The notes: generated by a model from the sequence alone, not told the origin. DNA of 64,000 bases from Castanea sativa (GCF_040712315.1 NC_134013.1:19813001-19877000); one strand, 5' to 3'; shown: positions 35,849 through 47,648, counted from the stretch's first letter. Made by a program: numbers and translations.

Positions 35849-38290
35849 ATGCCATTGCATAGCCTAAAAATCATGTCACTTATAGTTCTTATAATCATTT
35901 CTAGTATGAAAAATTGCATGTCAATCTCTCCTGCAATGCCTTCATCAAGAGGAATCAAAGCGACATATTGGTCATCAGATGATGAATTTCCAACATCTCT
36001 CATCAATACCTCATTCTTCACTTACATTTACTATGCCTTCTGTGGGGAGTAAAAGGACCCGAGCAGGTATTTGGGCCTTTGGGCTCTGACAAGAAGGCCA
36101 ATCCATTCTTGATTAAAAGCCTGTTAGTACTGCAAATCGGCCCATACGCCTAGGGTCCGAGGATACATCCGAGGATGAATTTCTCCTCGGATAGACCCGG
36201 GAGGACTCGGAGATTTGCTAGAAAGATCAAGGCAGAGTTCCAGAAAGACTGTTGGTTAAAAGGGGGATCCCTGTACCCTCTAGATGGACCGGTGTTAGAG
36301 AAATATCTTAGAAAAATGCTGCCACCTCCACATTAAAGATCTTGCACCTACCTCCCTGGCCGCATTAATGGGGAAGTGACCCCTGAACAGTGGAACTGAA
36401 CCTTCTGGCTACTATTTAGAACACTTGAAGAAGGTGGTGTCAGGGAGAGAGGAGAAGATTTGTGCAACACGTGGATAAAGCACCAAGAGAAAAAGTATTT
36501 AAGGAGGGGGGAGGCCAAAGAAAAAGGGATCAATCAGTCATCAGAAAAGGAACTAAAAATTGTAACCTTCAAGGGAGAAAGAGAAATAATACAGAAATTG
36601 TCCTCGGCTTATGTCCGAGGAGGCTCCTTTGCAATAATCATTTACTATTCGCAAGTATTTTTACACCTTAGCCTGTCTATTAAGTTTTCAGTATCCCTAA
36701 CTAGATTTCAGATCCACACTCTATAAATTTCATTGTTTAAGGCTCATTGGGCCTGAGCCCATAGTTGTCTTTGGGTCCAGGTGCAATTGTGCACTTACAC
36801 CTTCCTCTTACCTAAACTGAGCACATACAAGCTACACATTGCCTTTTTAGATAGAATAAAGATCAAAGAGTTCATGATTGCACCTTGTTTCAAAAACTCA
36901 CACTTCCAAACTTTACTAGCCATAGGAGGAGCCAATAATGACCCAATAGTGTTCTCAAAAATGGTTAGTAACAAGAAAACATGTGCTATTTTTATAAATT
37001 TAAGCATTAAAGTAGCTCGAAAATTCAGTTTCAATGGTCTTGACCTAGATTGGGAATTCCCAACTAACAAAGTTGACATGTCAAACCTTGCCTTGCTATT
37101 CAAGGAATGGCAAAAAGCCCTAGTGAATGAAGCCAAGTTAAGTGGCAAACCACGTTTCCTACTCAGTTCTGCGGTATATTATGCATTGAAATTTACGATC
37201 TTTGGAGAGCCAAGATCATATCCACGCAATTTGTAAATTCATGGATTGGGTTAGTCCAATCTGTTTTGATTTTCATGGGTCATGGAACGATGTCACTAGA
37301 TCACATTGTGCATCACATGATCCAAAAAGAAATACTAGCACTAGTTATAGAATCGGGTCATGGATCGAAGCGGGTGTCTCGCCCCAAAAGTTAGTTATGG
37401 GTCTACCCTTATATGCTCGGACATGGAAGTTCCAGGATCCGAGTATCAATGGAATTCAAGCACCTGCAGTGGGTGTTGGGCCAAGAAATGGCACTATGGC
37501 ATACTTTGAAATTCTTGAATTTAACAGTAAGAATAGTGCAACTAATGTATATGACACCCAATTTGGATCCTATTATTCTTATTCGGGAGACTCTTGGATC
37601 AGGTACAATGATGTGGATTCGGTAAGTTTGAAGATCCGGTTCGCTCATTACCAAGGCTTGGGTGGATATTTTTATGGGCTTTGGGCATGGACAAGGATTG
37701 CATTATCTCACGAAAAGGTAAAACTTATAGAACTCTAATTAAGGGGAAAACAAATTTAGAACTTGGCAAAATAGTTTTTTTTTTAAATAAGAAATCCATA
37801 GTTACAACAATGAAAAAGAGGGTATTCGAATTCTAATTCTTTTAATAATAAAGAGCTGGTGAAGTTACTGAATTACAAAACTCTTGACTGCTAAATAGTT
37901 TAAGCCTATGTAAGGAAAATAGTAACAAAAAATTTTGTCTGAATTGTACATGATTTTATTGGTAAATTACCATCACAATGGAGTAGACACAATATGAGTT
38001 CAATTCTCACCGATCAGTGATAAAAGATTGGCTAAAATTTAATTAGAAATATATAAACTTAGCATATCATGTTGATTTAATAAAAGCAAACCGTACCTTT
38101 AGGTCAGAATGGCCCCAGATGAACCTATTTAATTTAATCCCCTGCATGAGCATAATACAGTACTTATTAAGTATACTACATATATTATTTGTAGAGCTCA
38201 CAATGGTGTTACAAGACTAACTCGTGTTTAGTTTTTGATTGGTTACAGCTTCAAGTGCATGGGGGCGACGACAGTGATGACTCTCAATAG
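35849..38290 (+). pseudogene. Class V (GH18) chitinase pseudogene, copy 1, split by a solo LTR
   Basis: Encoded a secreted or membrane-anchored GH18 protein. The ATG at 35849 opens a hydrophobic signal peptide (IMSLIVLIIIS) and then GIKATYW, the usual start of the barrel. Codon 64 ends at 36040, where a solo LTR is inserted; the frame resumes at 36805 with LLPKLSTYKL. The catalytic motif is NGLDLDWEF: the Glu acid (37054-37056) is kept but the first Asp of DxxDxDxE is Asn. A frameshift near 37215-37224 follows FGEPRSYP; the next frame continues FMDWVSPICFDFHG to 37738. The last frame may splice at GTAAAA near 37720 to a short exon 38249-38290 (LQVHGGDDSDDSQ). Faces copy 2 at 42342-44358. Confidence 0.88.
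36041..36799 (+). mobile_element. Solo LTR of the element 1 family inside the chitinase (759 bp)
   Basis: TGTGGGGAGTAAAAGGACCC ... GTGCACTTACA, with target duplication CCTTC at 36036-36040 and 36800-36804. Removing it and one CCTTC rejoins the GH18 frame exactly, so the insertion hit an open reading frame. Confidence 0.93.
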
Positions 38291-39560
38291 GTCAAGAATA
38301 TACTTTTGTCCTGTGTAATTTATAATATTCTTTAATTTATTTATGTATTTATTTTGTTAACCAAAACCGACAGACAGTGCCTCTAATTAAATCTAAGGCA
38401 TTAGCTTAATAATATTAATTAATCGAGTAAAACATATACGTGTATTTTGCTGTACATATATAATTAATTATTTATTTTTGTGATGATAATTGATTATTGA
38501 ATGCGTACAGGCTATTACATTATTAAAACTCTTTAACTCGTGTTATATTTGATTTCCTTTCAGCTCCAAACGATAGTGATGACAAGCCTATGATTCTGTA
38601 TATTTTAAAAAATATGCAGTGACGATCAAATTGATTCTTGCAATCTGGGTTGGGAAATCAAGGGGAACGATGGAAGAAGAATGAATTGAAGCAAGTTTAG
38701 AGCCGTGAAGAAGTCAATTTTTCTAAGATGGTATTTGTCCCCACTTGATTGGATTTGCTAAAAGGTTGGCAAAAATTTGCCAAACAGTACAATTCCGGAA
38801 ATGGGTCCGTCAAAACACTATGATCAATGGGTCTAAGATCTACCGTCATGCTGCAAAATGTTTGTGTGTCATATCAGCTATAAATAATAGGTTTGTGTAA
38901 TGTGCAATATTGGTTAGTGACATTGAATAAAGAGATTAAATGTTCAGCTAATTTTATGTTGGTAAATAAGTGGTTCCATGCCCCTCTACAATCTGTACTC
39001 ATAAATTTAGGCAGTAAAAGCCATAGCTATCATCTATGGACCAGCTAGACTGGAGGCATTGGTAATTGGTGGCCTGGTTCAAAAGTGAGACCATGTCATG
39101 CTGTGGACCAAAATAACAATAGAAGCAGTAAAAATTTAAAAGTTAAAACCAACCAAACTGCGGGTTTTTAGTTGGTCCGGTATAGTAATTTCCAACCTAT
39201 TCATATTGGATGACTGATGATTATGAAACTAAAAGATTGATACTAGAATGATTCAAGCTCCTAAAATTAAAAGATTGATCCCAGGACTCAAACGCAAGCT
39301 TCCAAAGCCTAAAATACACTTCCAACTACTATATCATCTTCATTTATAACAAGATTTTTATAAAATCAGTTGTTTTAGCATTAACAACACAATATCACAA
39401 ATTCAGCTAACCAAACTATTGACCACAGTTGGGCCAGCGAATTAATGATACAATGTCAACGTCCAGTTCCAGTTAAATGACATGTAACAGCAATGACAAA
39501 GCCTCATATCAGACCTACATGGATTGGTATGTAAAACCACTGAACACTCAGCTCTAATTA
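38291..39560. other. Intergenic DNA, nothing firm recognised
   Basis: At 38560-38610 CAGCTCCAAACG followed by ATAGTGATGACAAGCC resembles the terminal block at 38247-38281, so part of the chitinase 3' end may be duplicated here. Otherwise no gene or repeat recognised. Confidence 0.5.
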
Positions 39561-39590
39561 ACACCTTTATTCTGATCATGTTCATTTTTG

Positions 39591-40196
39591 CTATAATAAG
39601 CCATCAGCCTGATTTTGATCGTGTTCATTTTTGCATTCTTCACCAACTCCTTTGACTGCAATAATATTGCTACTCACTGCAACATTGCAACTCTCACAGG
39701 AGCAGTAATTGGCCTCTATCCCAAATCTTGACCTCAATATATGCAACTCATACACACTCATATGAGCTAATCCAATCCAAACAATCCAGGCTATTATCAC
39801 ACAAATAAACCTATATTAAATTAAATCGACATTCCATAGCACATGCACAACCACATTAACACAGCAATTCCATCAAGTGATTCAATTAAAAGAAAATTCA
39901 GCTACAGAATCAAGCAAATAACTACTAGACCTAAACAATGCCTAAGAAAATGTTCAACACAACAAACCAAGCACAAATTCAAAGACTGCTGAAATTATTT
40001 TCAAAAATTTGATATTTGAGACTGAGAGCAATTACCTGCTAGCTTCAGCAACATGAGTAATGCCCGAAACAAAAACACAAAAACAAATAAAAACTAAACC
40101 CAAATCAAATGAAACCCAAATCTCCAAATCACAAAACCTAAAAAGCAAATCAAAACCCATTTCACTTCAGCCAATAAATAAAGAGAAAGAAATCGC

Positions 40197-40231
<35 letters not shown>

Positions 40232-40300
40232 CCTGCTGGTTGAGTTGGATTCTCTCAAAATCGATTTTATTAAACTCAGATTCCCCTTTTTACCCCCCAA
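39591..40300 (-). other. Possible minus-strand transcribed locus of unknown nature
   Basis: Two short open frames on minus (39800-39591 and 40300-40094), a CT-rich tract (plus GA, 40199-40226) like a plant 5' leader, and splice-donor-like CAGCAG/GTTCGT near 40234 and GCTAGCAG/GTAATT near 40036. No domain is recognised and the predicted peptides match no family I know. It could equally be chance. Confidence 0.25.
40199..40226. repeat. (GA)n microsatellite
   Basis: Perfect GA run of about 28 bp. Confidence 0.95.
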
Positions 40301-40323
40301 GATATTTTTTTTAACCTAAGCTT

Positions 40324-40476
40324 GAAGTCGAGTTCGCTATACTCGACTTTTAAGAGAAGTCGAGTTCAGTAAACTCGACTTCCACATGGCTTTTTTTTTT
40401 TTCACGTCAGACTTATTTATTTGCTGGAAGATGCGTTGATTTTGCCTAGAAATCGAGTTTCTTAAAATCGACTTTC
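40324..40476. repeat. Cluster of GTCGAGT/ACTCGAC hairpins
   Basis: AAGTCGAGTTCGCTATACTC GACTT, then AAGTCGAGTTCAGTAAACTC GACTT, then AATCGAGTTTCTTAAAATCG ACTTT: three short inverted repeats with loops of 6-8 bp in 150 bp. Family unknown. Confidence 0.7.
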
Positions 40477-40727
40477 AAAAAGAGTCCAACTAACTAATTA
40501 ACTTTGAACGCATGCCATCTGCCTAAAATTTTTCCGAAATTGTACTATTTAGCAAATTTTGCCTAAAAGGTTACAGGCCAAACATCTCAAGTTTTGTTGT
40601 CAAGCAACTAATTAAGAATTCTGTACTTAGCAAGTTTGGAGAATTCCGTGAATTTCTCTTGAAGGTGAAAAAATTGTAAAAAACTAAATATGATTGAATA
40701 TTTATAAACAATGAAAAGATACTTATG

Positions 40728-40805
40728 ACTACTGCGCTTCTTTGGTGTGGTGGTCACTCCACAGGTATAAATGCTTGTGAGGTGTCTCTTGTGAATAGAC
40801 ATTAC
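40728..40805 (+). mobile_element. SINE, family A copy 4, 3'-truncated
   Basis: TTTGGTGTGGTGGTCACTCC ACAGGTATAAATGCTTGTG matches the head of the 6188 SINE. The B box and body are replaced after about 60 bp. Confidence 0.6.
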
Positions 40806-41552
40806 TTAGACTCCTTTATTCACATGTGTTTATTTTTGTTTGTTTAGCAAACAAAGCAAGTTCACACATAATAATGTATTTGCGAACATTCTCATAAATA
40901 CAAGGTTCGATTTAAATATATATAATATCAAATGTTTATATACGCATACTTGTTTAAAATGTAGACTTGAGATTAGATGGCGTAAGTTTGCAAATAAGTT
41001 TTTATCGTATCAAATTATTATTTGTAGTTTATTGATAATATAAATAGTTCATTTGTAGTAAATATATAAGTGTTATAAATACAAGATTGGTAATTATAAA
41101 TTTTATAAAATCATAAACGAGAATCATTTTGTCCAAGTAACTCAAATAATATAATTTAATTATTAACATATATAGATTTGTGAAAGAATAAAAAAATTTA
41201 GTTATAATTTTACTATATATGAAAAAAGAATGAGTTAATCACGTAGTTCATGGAAAAAAAAGAAAAAATTTATAAACATATAATATTGTTTGTTAATAAG
41301 ACCAAGCTTGACTCATGTTCTAAATAAAATTAAATAAAATATTTTGAATTTTCAGTACTCAACCTGACTCGGTTTATTTACTACTCTCAGGTGAGTTTTT
41401 GAGAAAGTACTCCAAGAACATATTCATAGGAATGTTACGGTCTGTCATTGTGGAATTTCAACAAATATATTTTATGATTTCTGTGTGAAGAATTTTGATT
41501 TAAAAGTGGACAAGCTAGCTGGACGACTATATTATAAAACTAAAAGAAAATG
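40806..41552. other. AT-rich intergenic DNA
   Basis: Nothing recognised. Confidence 0.6.
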
Positions 41553-41554
41553 TT

Positions 41555-41705
41555 AGGGCCACAATTTTTATTACAATTTTTGCTATAATTTACTCACATG
41601 GCAAGTTATAAGTGGTGAGATAAAAGTGGTGAGTCCATGTGGGTTCACAACTCCATCACTTACAACTTGCCGCGTGAGTAAGTTGTGGCAAAAGTTATCT
41701 TAGTA
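41555..41705. mobile_element. Foldback MITE
   Basis: The left arm (GGGCCACAATTTTTATTAC, TTTACTCACATGGCAAGTTA TAAGTG) pairs with the inverted right arm (CACTTACAACTTGCCGCGTG AGTAAGTTGTGGCAAAAGTT). The loop holds CCATGTGGGTTC. The outer bases resemble the MITE at 18193. Target duplication not resolved. Confidence 0.65.
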
Positions 41706-41709
41706 TTAC

Positions 41710-42225
41710 TCAAAACTAAAATGTGACAACAATTGTATTTGCTTCTTCTAGTTTCCTCCGCTAAGTTCTTGCCATCTCCGCCATGACCACAATAATTTTC
41801 TAGTAGTGTCACTTGATTTATAGGTAATTTTTACTTCTTACATCGGTGAAATGAATAATTAAAGAATTGCTTGGTTTGAAGACTTAATAGACCATTTAAA
41901 CCTAAAATTTATCGAAACATCGACAAGAGATATTTAAGTAATTGATGGCGAGTTAAACCTCAATGGATAATGGGACGGAACAATGTTTCTATTCCACTAT
42001 TTTCTTGTTGATGGAGAACAAATTAACTCAAGTAGTTTCCAGTATGAGAGAGTCAATTCATCCAAATAAAAAAGGTCAATAAAATGAAGTAACATAAGAA
42101 ACAAACACCCCAGGCATGACCCATATTAAATGGTTCAACAATATATGCTCCTCAAATTTATGAATATATGCCTAAATTTCTGGTTAAAGTTTCTAAAAAG
42201 TGAGAATTATTATTTTTCCGAACAA
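41710..42225. other. Intergenic DNA
   Basis: Nothing recognised. Confidence 0.55.
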
Positions 42226-42350
42226 CATCAAGAAATTTTACTAACTGTCTTCAAAACACATTATTTTTCTCTCGAGATCGATCGATCATCAAGAAATTTT
42301 GCTGATTGACTTCAAAGCACATATTTTTCTCTTGATATCGATCAATCATC
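42226..42350. repeat. Two-copy tandem duplication of about 61 bp
   Basis: CATCAAGAAATTTTACTAAC ... GATCGATCGATCATC is followed by a diverged second copy with CATCAAGAAATTTTGCTGAT ... ATCGATCAATCATC. It overlaps the putative terminal exon of chitinase copy 2. Confidence 0.7.
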
Positions 42351-44358
42351 AATTCCCCCATGCACTCGAAGCTACCAAACAATTAAAGACAAACATATTA
42401 GTTTCAATAAATCAAAACTACAACAGTAACAAAGTTGTTCATAAATTACATTCTCCTGGGTGTGATGGCATTTACAAATGCTACTCAAATTTCTTAACCA
42501 ATTAAATGAGTAATTTTATGGATAATACACATTCTATTACATAACTTTTACAAACTAAGAACATGTCCCTTTATGTTATTGAAATCCATTAATCATATTC
42601 ATTACTAGATTTAGTATGGAATATTATGTGGTATAATTGTATCTTTAGCATTTTCTTAATTAAACTTGTGGAAATAAATGAATGAAAAAAAAATTAGTCA
42701 TTTCAAAACAAGTTTACCTTGTCTTGTGATGGCCCAATCCTTATCCTTGCCAAGGGCCCAAAAGAAATATCCACCCAACTTCCAAGACCGTGCAAACCAA
42801 ACCCGACATCATCAGACCCGATCCAAGAGTCTCCCACATAGGAATAATACGACATAGTTTCAGTGTCAAATATAATGGTAGATTTATTCTTATAGTTGAA
42901 ATCAAGAATTTGATAATAATCCAACACACCATCAACTCCGGGCCCCACTCCTATTGCGGGTGCTCCAATACCATTAACTTTCGGGTCTTGGAGCTTCCAT
43001 GTCTTCCCATACAAAGGTAGCCCCATAACAAGTTTATGAGATGGTACACCGGCTTGGATCCACGACCTGATTCCAAAATATGTACTAATATTACTCTTAG
43101 GATCGTATAGTGCTGAATGCTCCCCACTTAACTTATCCCACTTTCCATGATAATCAAAACACAATGGACTAACTCAATCTAGGTATTTACGTATAGCCTG
43201 AATTGGGTATGAATATGGTTGAGGCTCACCAAAAATAAATTTTGAAGCAAAATATACAACAGAAGTTAAAAGTAGGCGTGATTTTTCACAAATCAAAGCT
43301 TCATTGACTAGGGCTTCATGCCATTGCTTGTATAACAAGCCAAGTTTGAACATGTCTATGTCATTTACAGGGAATTCCCAATCAAGATCAACACCATCAA
43401 ACCCATAATTTCTAGCTACCTTAATAGTAGATTTGATGAAACTTGTACGTGTGGCATCACTACTAACCATTTTAGAGAACACAGTTGGATCACTAGCACC
43501 TCCTCCTATGGATAATAAGGTTTTGACAAGTGGGGTTTTGGCATGGAGTGTACCAATGAACTGGGGGATCTTTATTTGGTCAAATTGGGTCACATTGAGT
43601 TTATATGTAGTTGAGTCAAGTAAGAGGAATGCATAGTAAATATGGGTGAAGTATGAGGTATCAATGGAGGATACCGGGAATGAATCAGATGATGGCCAAT
43701 AGGCAGCTTTGATCCATTTAAATGGATAGGGAACTAGGCTTGGTGTTGGTGATACAAGCTTCAAAGGGCTGGATTTTGGAGCAGGTGCTTGTGGGCAGGG
43801 CATGTTTGGTGAAGAAGGAGAAGTGCGCTCTTGTTTAGGACCTAGACCAGGATGATAGGAAGGAGAAGTTGGTTCTTGTTTAGGACTTAGATGCGAATGA
43901 TAGGAAGGAGAAATGAGTTCTTGTTTAGGACCTAGACCGGGATGATAGGAAGGAGAAGTGGGTACTTGTTTAGGACCTGGACCAAGATGATAGGATGGTG
44001 AAGTGGGTTCGTGTCTAGGACCTGGACTTGGATGATAGGAAGGAGAAGTGAGTTCTTGTTTAGGATCTGGACCCAGATGATAGGAAGGTGAAGTGAGTTC
44101 TTGTTTAGTACATGGACCCAGATGATAGGAATGAGAAGTGGGTTCTTGTATAGGACCTAGACCCAAATGATAGGAAGGAGAAGTGGGTTCTTGTTTAGGA
44201 CCTGAACCCAAATGATAGGATGATGAAGTAGGTACTGGGGAATTATGATGAGGAGCTGGAATTTTTGGGGGCATTGCTGTTGAGTTTTACTCACAATGTT
44301 TGATGATTGTGTAAAAGATCACAAGAATTTGAAGGAATGTGAATTTTAGGCTAGCCAT
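42342..44358 (-). pseudogene. Class V (GH18) chitinase pseudogene, copy 2, two nonsense codons
   Basis: ATG at 44358 opens a signal peptide (FLQILVIFYTII) but codon 24 is TAA (44287-44289). The same frame then runs MPPKIPAPHH, nine 15-residue repeats (43816-44220) and the GH18 barrel: IKAAYWPSSDSFPVSSIDTS, LLSIGGGASDPTVFSKMV, the intact catalytic DGVDLDWEFP, and FGEPQPYSYP. An in-frame TGA at 43174-43176 stands where copy 1 has Trp (DWVSP). The barrel continues LCFDYHGKWD to GPSQDK at 42718, where a GTAAAC donor follows. A short terminal exon 42371-42342 (LRVHGGIDD) is suggested by likeness to copy 1. Translation could start at the second ATG (44274) but would lack a signal peptide and stop at the TGA. 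It lies convergent to copy 1, about 4 kb away. Confidence 0.85.
43816..44220 (-). repeat. 45-bp coding minisatellite, nine units
   Basis: Encodes nearly identical 15-residue units of the form SYHLGPGPKQEPTSP between the signal peptide and the catalytic barrel of chitinase copy 2. Copy 1 has no such insert (the signal peptide leads almost directly into the barrel). Confidence 0.9.
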
Positions 44359-44970
44359 GGTTTGGGATTTAGAGCTAGGAAAAAAATATAGTAGCATTGA
44401 AATTTACGTTGCATAGCTGTTTTGTTTGGAGGGTTGTGTTTTGGGGTTATGTTTAAAACTTTTCTTGTTAACGTTTGAAGTTTGAACTTAATCTTGGGGA
44501 CATTAGGAATGCTGGACGGGGAAAATATCAAGCACATGCGGCTAAATGTACAATCGAGAGTCTAGAAGGCCTAACTGGAATTATTTAACGTGGACACGAG
44601 AGCCTACCTAAATACTACTAATTCCAATATATGAGGTACGCATAGTAATTGTCATTGTCTGTTTTTGGGAAAGTGATATTTCAAGGGAATTGAATAGGAT
44701 TTATAGACGAGTAATGTTATACACATTCCGATTTCCGACTTTTTCACACCTTATTTGTGCAATAGTGAAAAAATCACTACATGTATAGGGAAAATTTTAT
44801 TACCCCCTCCTTTTGAAATTGTGTTTTAAAAATATGATTTCAATTCATGAGATAGTGTGTGCATAGTAAGGGTTCAATAATAAGTGTGTGATCATCGATA
44901 CCCATCTATATAATATCTAAAACTAAATCGTAGCATTTATTATTGCTACACTGCTTTTGAGTCACATTAG
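44359..44970. other. Upstream region of chitinase copy 2
   Basis: Non-coding. Nothing specific recognised; no clear TATA box chosen. Confidence 0.5.
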
Positions 44971-44974
44971 TGTA

Positions 44975-45245
44975 GCATTTCGGTCAATTGGGTCCAGTTG
45001 TGTCCAATTTTGTTATTTTGGTCCACTTCGGTCTATTTTGTCCAATATGGTATATTCAGTCTACTTAGCTCTACTTTTGCCTATTCGGTCCACTTTAGTC
45101 TAAGCCGGTCCACCTCATTCCATTCTGTCCAATTTGGTCCATTCAGTCTACTTTGCTTTACTTCTGAACATTTAGTCCACTTTAGCCCAAATCAGTCCAT
45201 TTGGTTCACTTTTGTTTATTTGGTTCATTTTGGACTAATTGGGCC
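44975..45245. repeat. Degenerate short tandem repeat of the TTCGGTCCACTT type
   Basis: Variants of TTTGGTCCAYTT and TTCGGTCTAYTT recur about every 10-20 bp for 270 bp. This accounts for the 83-codon open frame here. Confidence 0.75.
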
Positions 45246-45249
45246 TTAA

Positions 45250-45683
45250 ATTGATTTTTTTGTAAGTTACCTTTTTATTTTTGGGCTCATAATATTTATT
45301 TATGTATTCTTAATTTTTTGTTTCAAAAGTACGAAATTTTATGCTATTTCAGCCAAACTCTTTACTTTTGGGCAAAAAAGTACAAACAAAATAAACATTA
45401 GAAATTAGAGATATGAGTCATAAAATTTATATATATATTCAAAAGATTATCTTAAAATTTAAGTTTTAGTGTGATTTGAAGATTATAGAGATGTGTAACC
45501 AAAAACAAAGCCAATAGAGGAGGCTACTAATTAAGGTAGTCTATGATACTCATCCAAGATGGTTGTTGTTGTGTGACAAGGAGGAGAGTCAAAGACTAGA
45601 TGTAAAATAAAAATGTGCATGCCCATTAAATGTATTTGAAATCGCCAAGATCCTCATGTCAAAAGAGATTAGATATGAGAATG
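45250..45683. other. Intergenic DNA
   Basis: Nothing recognised. Confidence 0.5.

Positions 45684-45749
<66 letters not shown>
45684..45749. repeat. Compound (AC)n(AT)n microsatellite
   Basis: AC run 45684-45711 directly followed by AT run to 45749. Confidence 0.95.
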
Positions 45750-45752
<3 letters not shown>

Positions 45753-45954
45753 GTTGTCAAGATAATAATATCCAGGAATAGATTAAGATGACCATATAAA
45801 GTGGCAAGTAGTGATGGTGAAAAAAAGAACCTTAAATTTTTCCACAATAAAGAATAAACTAGGATGAGCCTAAAAAGCGATTGCTAGCAATGGTGAAACA
45901 AGGAATCTGAATTTAATGATGAAAGATATAAATTAATGGAAGCCACAGAAACTT

Positions 45955-46470
45955 AGCTCAGATACCATAATAAAAAAGATAAAACATAACTTTGATACTA
46001 TGTTAAAAAATATGATATGTAGCTTTGAAATCAAGATAAGATCTTCAAGAAAGAAAATAAAGAGAAGATAGATAGAAAGAAAAAGAGAAACAATATAGGA
46101 AATCAATGATTTAATGTGGTTTGGTTTCAAAGCCTTACATCTACAATGAAAAGTATTTAATTAATGGCTGCAACTTTAGTATTAAGCTTTGTGCTTTACA
46201 ACAAGCCCATTAAACAGTATTTATAGATGGAATACTAAATCTTAAATAAATATAAGGTTAAAATTTCACTACAAGTAGGATTATGATTTTTTTTGTTCGC
46301 ATTTGAAATAAGGTTAGATCTAATAAATTATGGTAGAATCATATAATAGATTTTGAGCCTTGATTAAGATTGAATCTTGATTAAGGTTAGTTTCACATGT
46401 ACTTTTAACTCATGCACTAGCCATAAGAGTAATGCAAATGTTTTTAAGCAAGTCAAGGAGTGGTATAGGT
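45955..46470 (-). mobile_element. Possible old LTR fragment on minus strand
   Basis: Minus-strand TGGTATCTGAGC at about 45960-45971 and TAGTATCAAAG near 45990 resemble decayed tRNA-Met primer sites. A TATA-type TATAAATAC lies upstream on the same strand near 46220. No second LTR and no coding remnant; tentative. Confidence 0.3.
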
Positions 46471-47206
46471 GTTAAAATATCTACGGTGTAAATTTTTTTT
46501 AGGAGATCCATATTATAATTAGGTTACTTGAGAAGGAAGCAGCCACATGGGCTGACTTTTGATGTAAATCATGTATGTATACTTTTAAGATAAATTATGA
46601 CTTCATCCTATCGTAGCACTAACATTTTCATGAGATTCAACCTTATCTTTTGGGTTTGAAACTGCTTCATTTGGAGGTGTACACCTACCCACTTCATATC
46701 TGAATTTTCCATAAAAAAGTTCATAACTTTTACACTTTGAATATAGAAACCCAAAGCGTTGACATCAAGGGTTTTTTTTTAAATTAATTATTTATTATTA
46801 TTTTTAAACATTGTGGCTTAATTAGGATTATCATTACATTTTTAGAATGTCCTCGTACCAGATTGGTGGAGACAAGTCACAGTTGTTTATTTTTATAGCA
46901 GGATTCAGTTCAGTAGGTTCAAATTGTGTCTTCTGCCATCGGTGTGTACTTCGTAACACAGTTTTATGACATCTCTCTCACAATGTGCGAATCTTCTAAA
47001 ATATATATATTTTTATCACTATAATGTCTTTCTACCTACACTTTTACCCCTTTATAGAAAATACTCTAAGCTTCTTTTTTAATTGAGAAATTCTATAAAA
47101 AAAAAAAAATTGACAACAAATTTGATAGATTTAGATTATAAACAATACAAGCTTGCCACATCAATACGTGTAATAAATGTTGTTAAATTTTTTGTGTATA
47201 TAACAT
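46471..47206. other. Intergenic DNA
   Basis: Nothing recognised. Confidence 0.5.
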
Positions 47207-47211
47207 TACTC

Positions 47212-47634
47212 TGTAAGATTTTGAGAAAATTTTATATGGCTCACATTTAAATGATATATGAAAACTCATATTTTAAGGATTTTATTTGTGAAAGATGTTA
47301 TGGTGAATAACAATTTCTAAGTAACTCTCAATTGGAATAACCTCTTTGGTTAATAAATACCTTGAAGTTACAAGTTTTAAGCTCCTTGATGGAAGGAGGT
47401 TATGGAACAAATCTTAATTCAAAAGGGTCCCTAGTCTAGCCTAGTCTATATATATATTGCCTGTCTCCATCAAAAGGAAATATGTAAGGTAAAGGCCATA
47501 GACTATAAGACACCTTTTATAAACACTATCATTATATAGTGAGTCTTCTTTTCTCCAAACGCTTAAAAAACTATAATTGGAGGTATGTTTATGTTTGTTT
47601 TGTTTCCTCTACAGACTCCAAATTTTATCTTACA
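47212..47634 (+). repeat. TRIM-like element, left LTR
   Basis: TGTAAGATTTTGAGAAAA ... TTTTATCTTACA; direct repeat of 48090-48505. Confidence 0.92.
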
Positions 47635-47636
47635 TT

Positions 47637-47648
47637 TGGTATCAGAGC
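47637..47648 (+). other. tRNA-Met-type primer-binding site
   Basis: TGGTATCAGAGC, the complement of the 3' end of plant initiator tRNA-Met used by most plant Copia elements. Confidence 0.9.

Noticed and set aside
44998..45249. 83-codon plus-strand ORF
   Set aside because: Product of the GGTCCA-type degenerate repeat.
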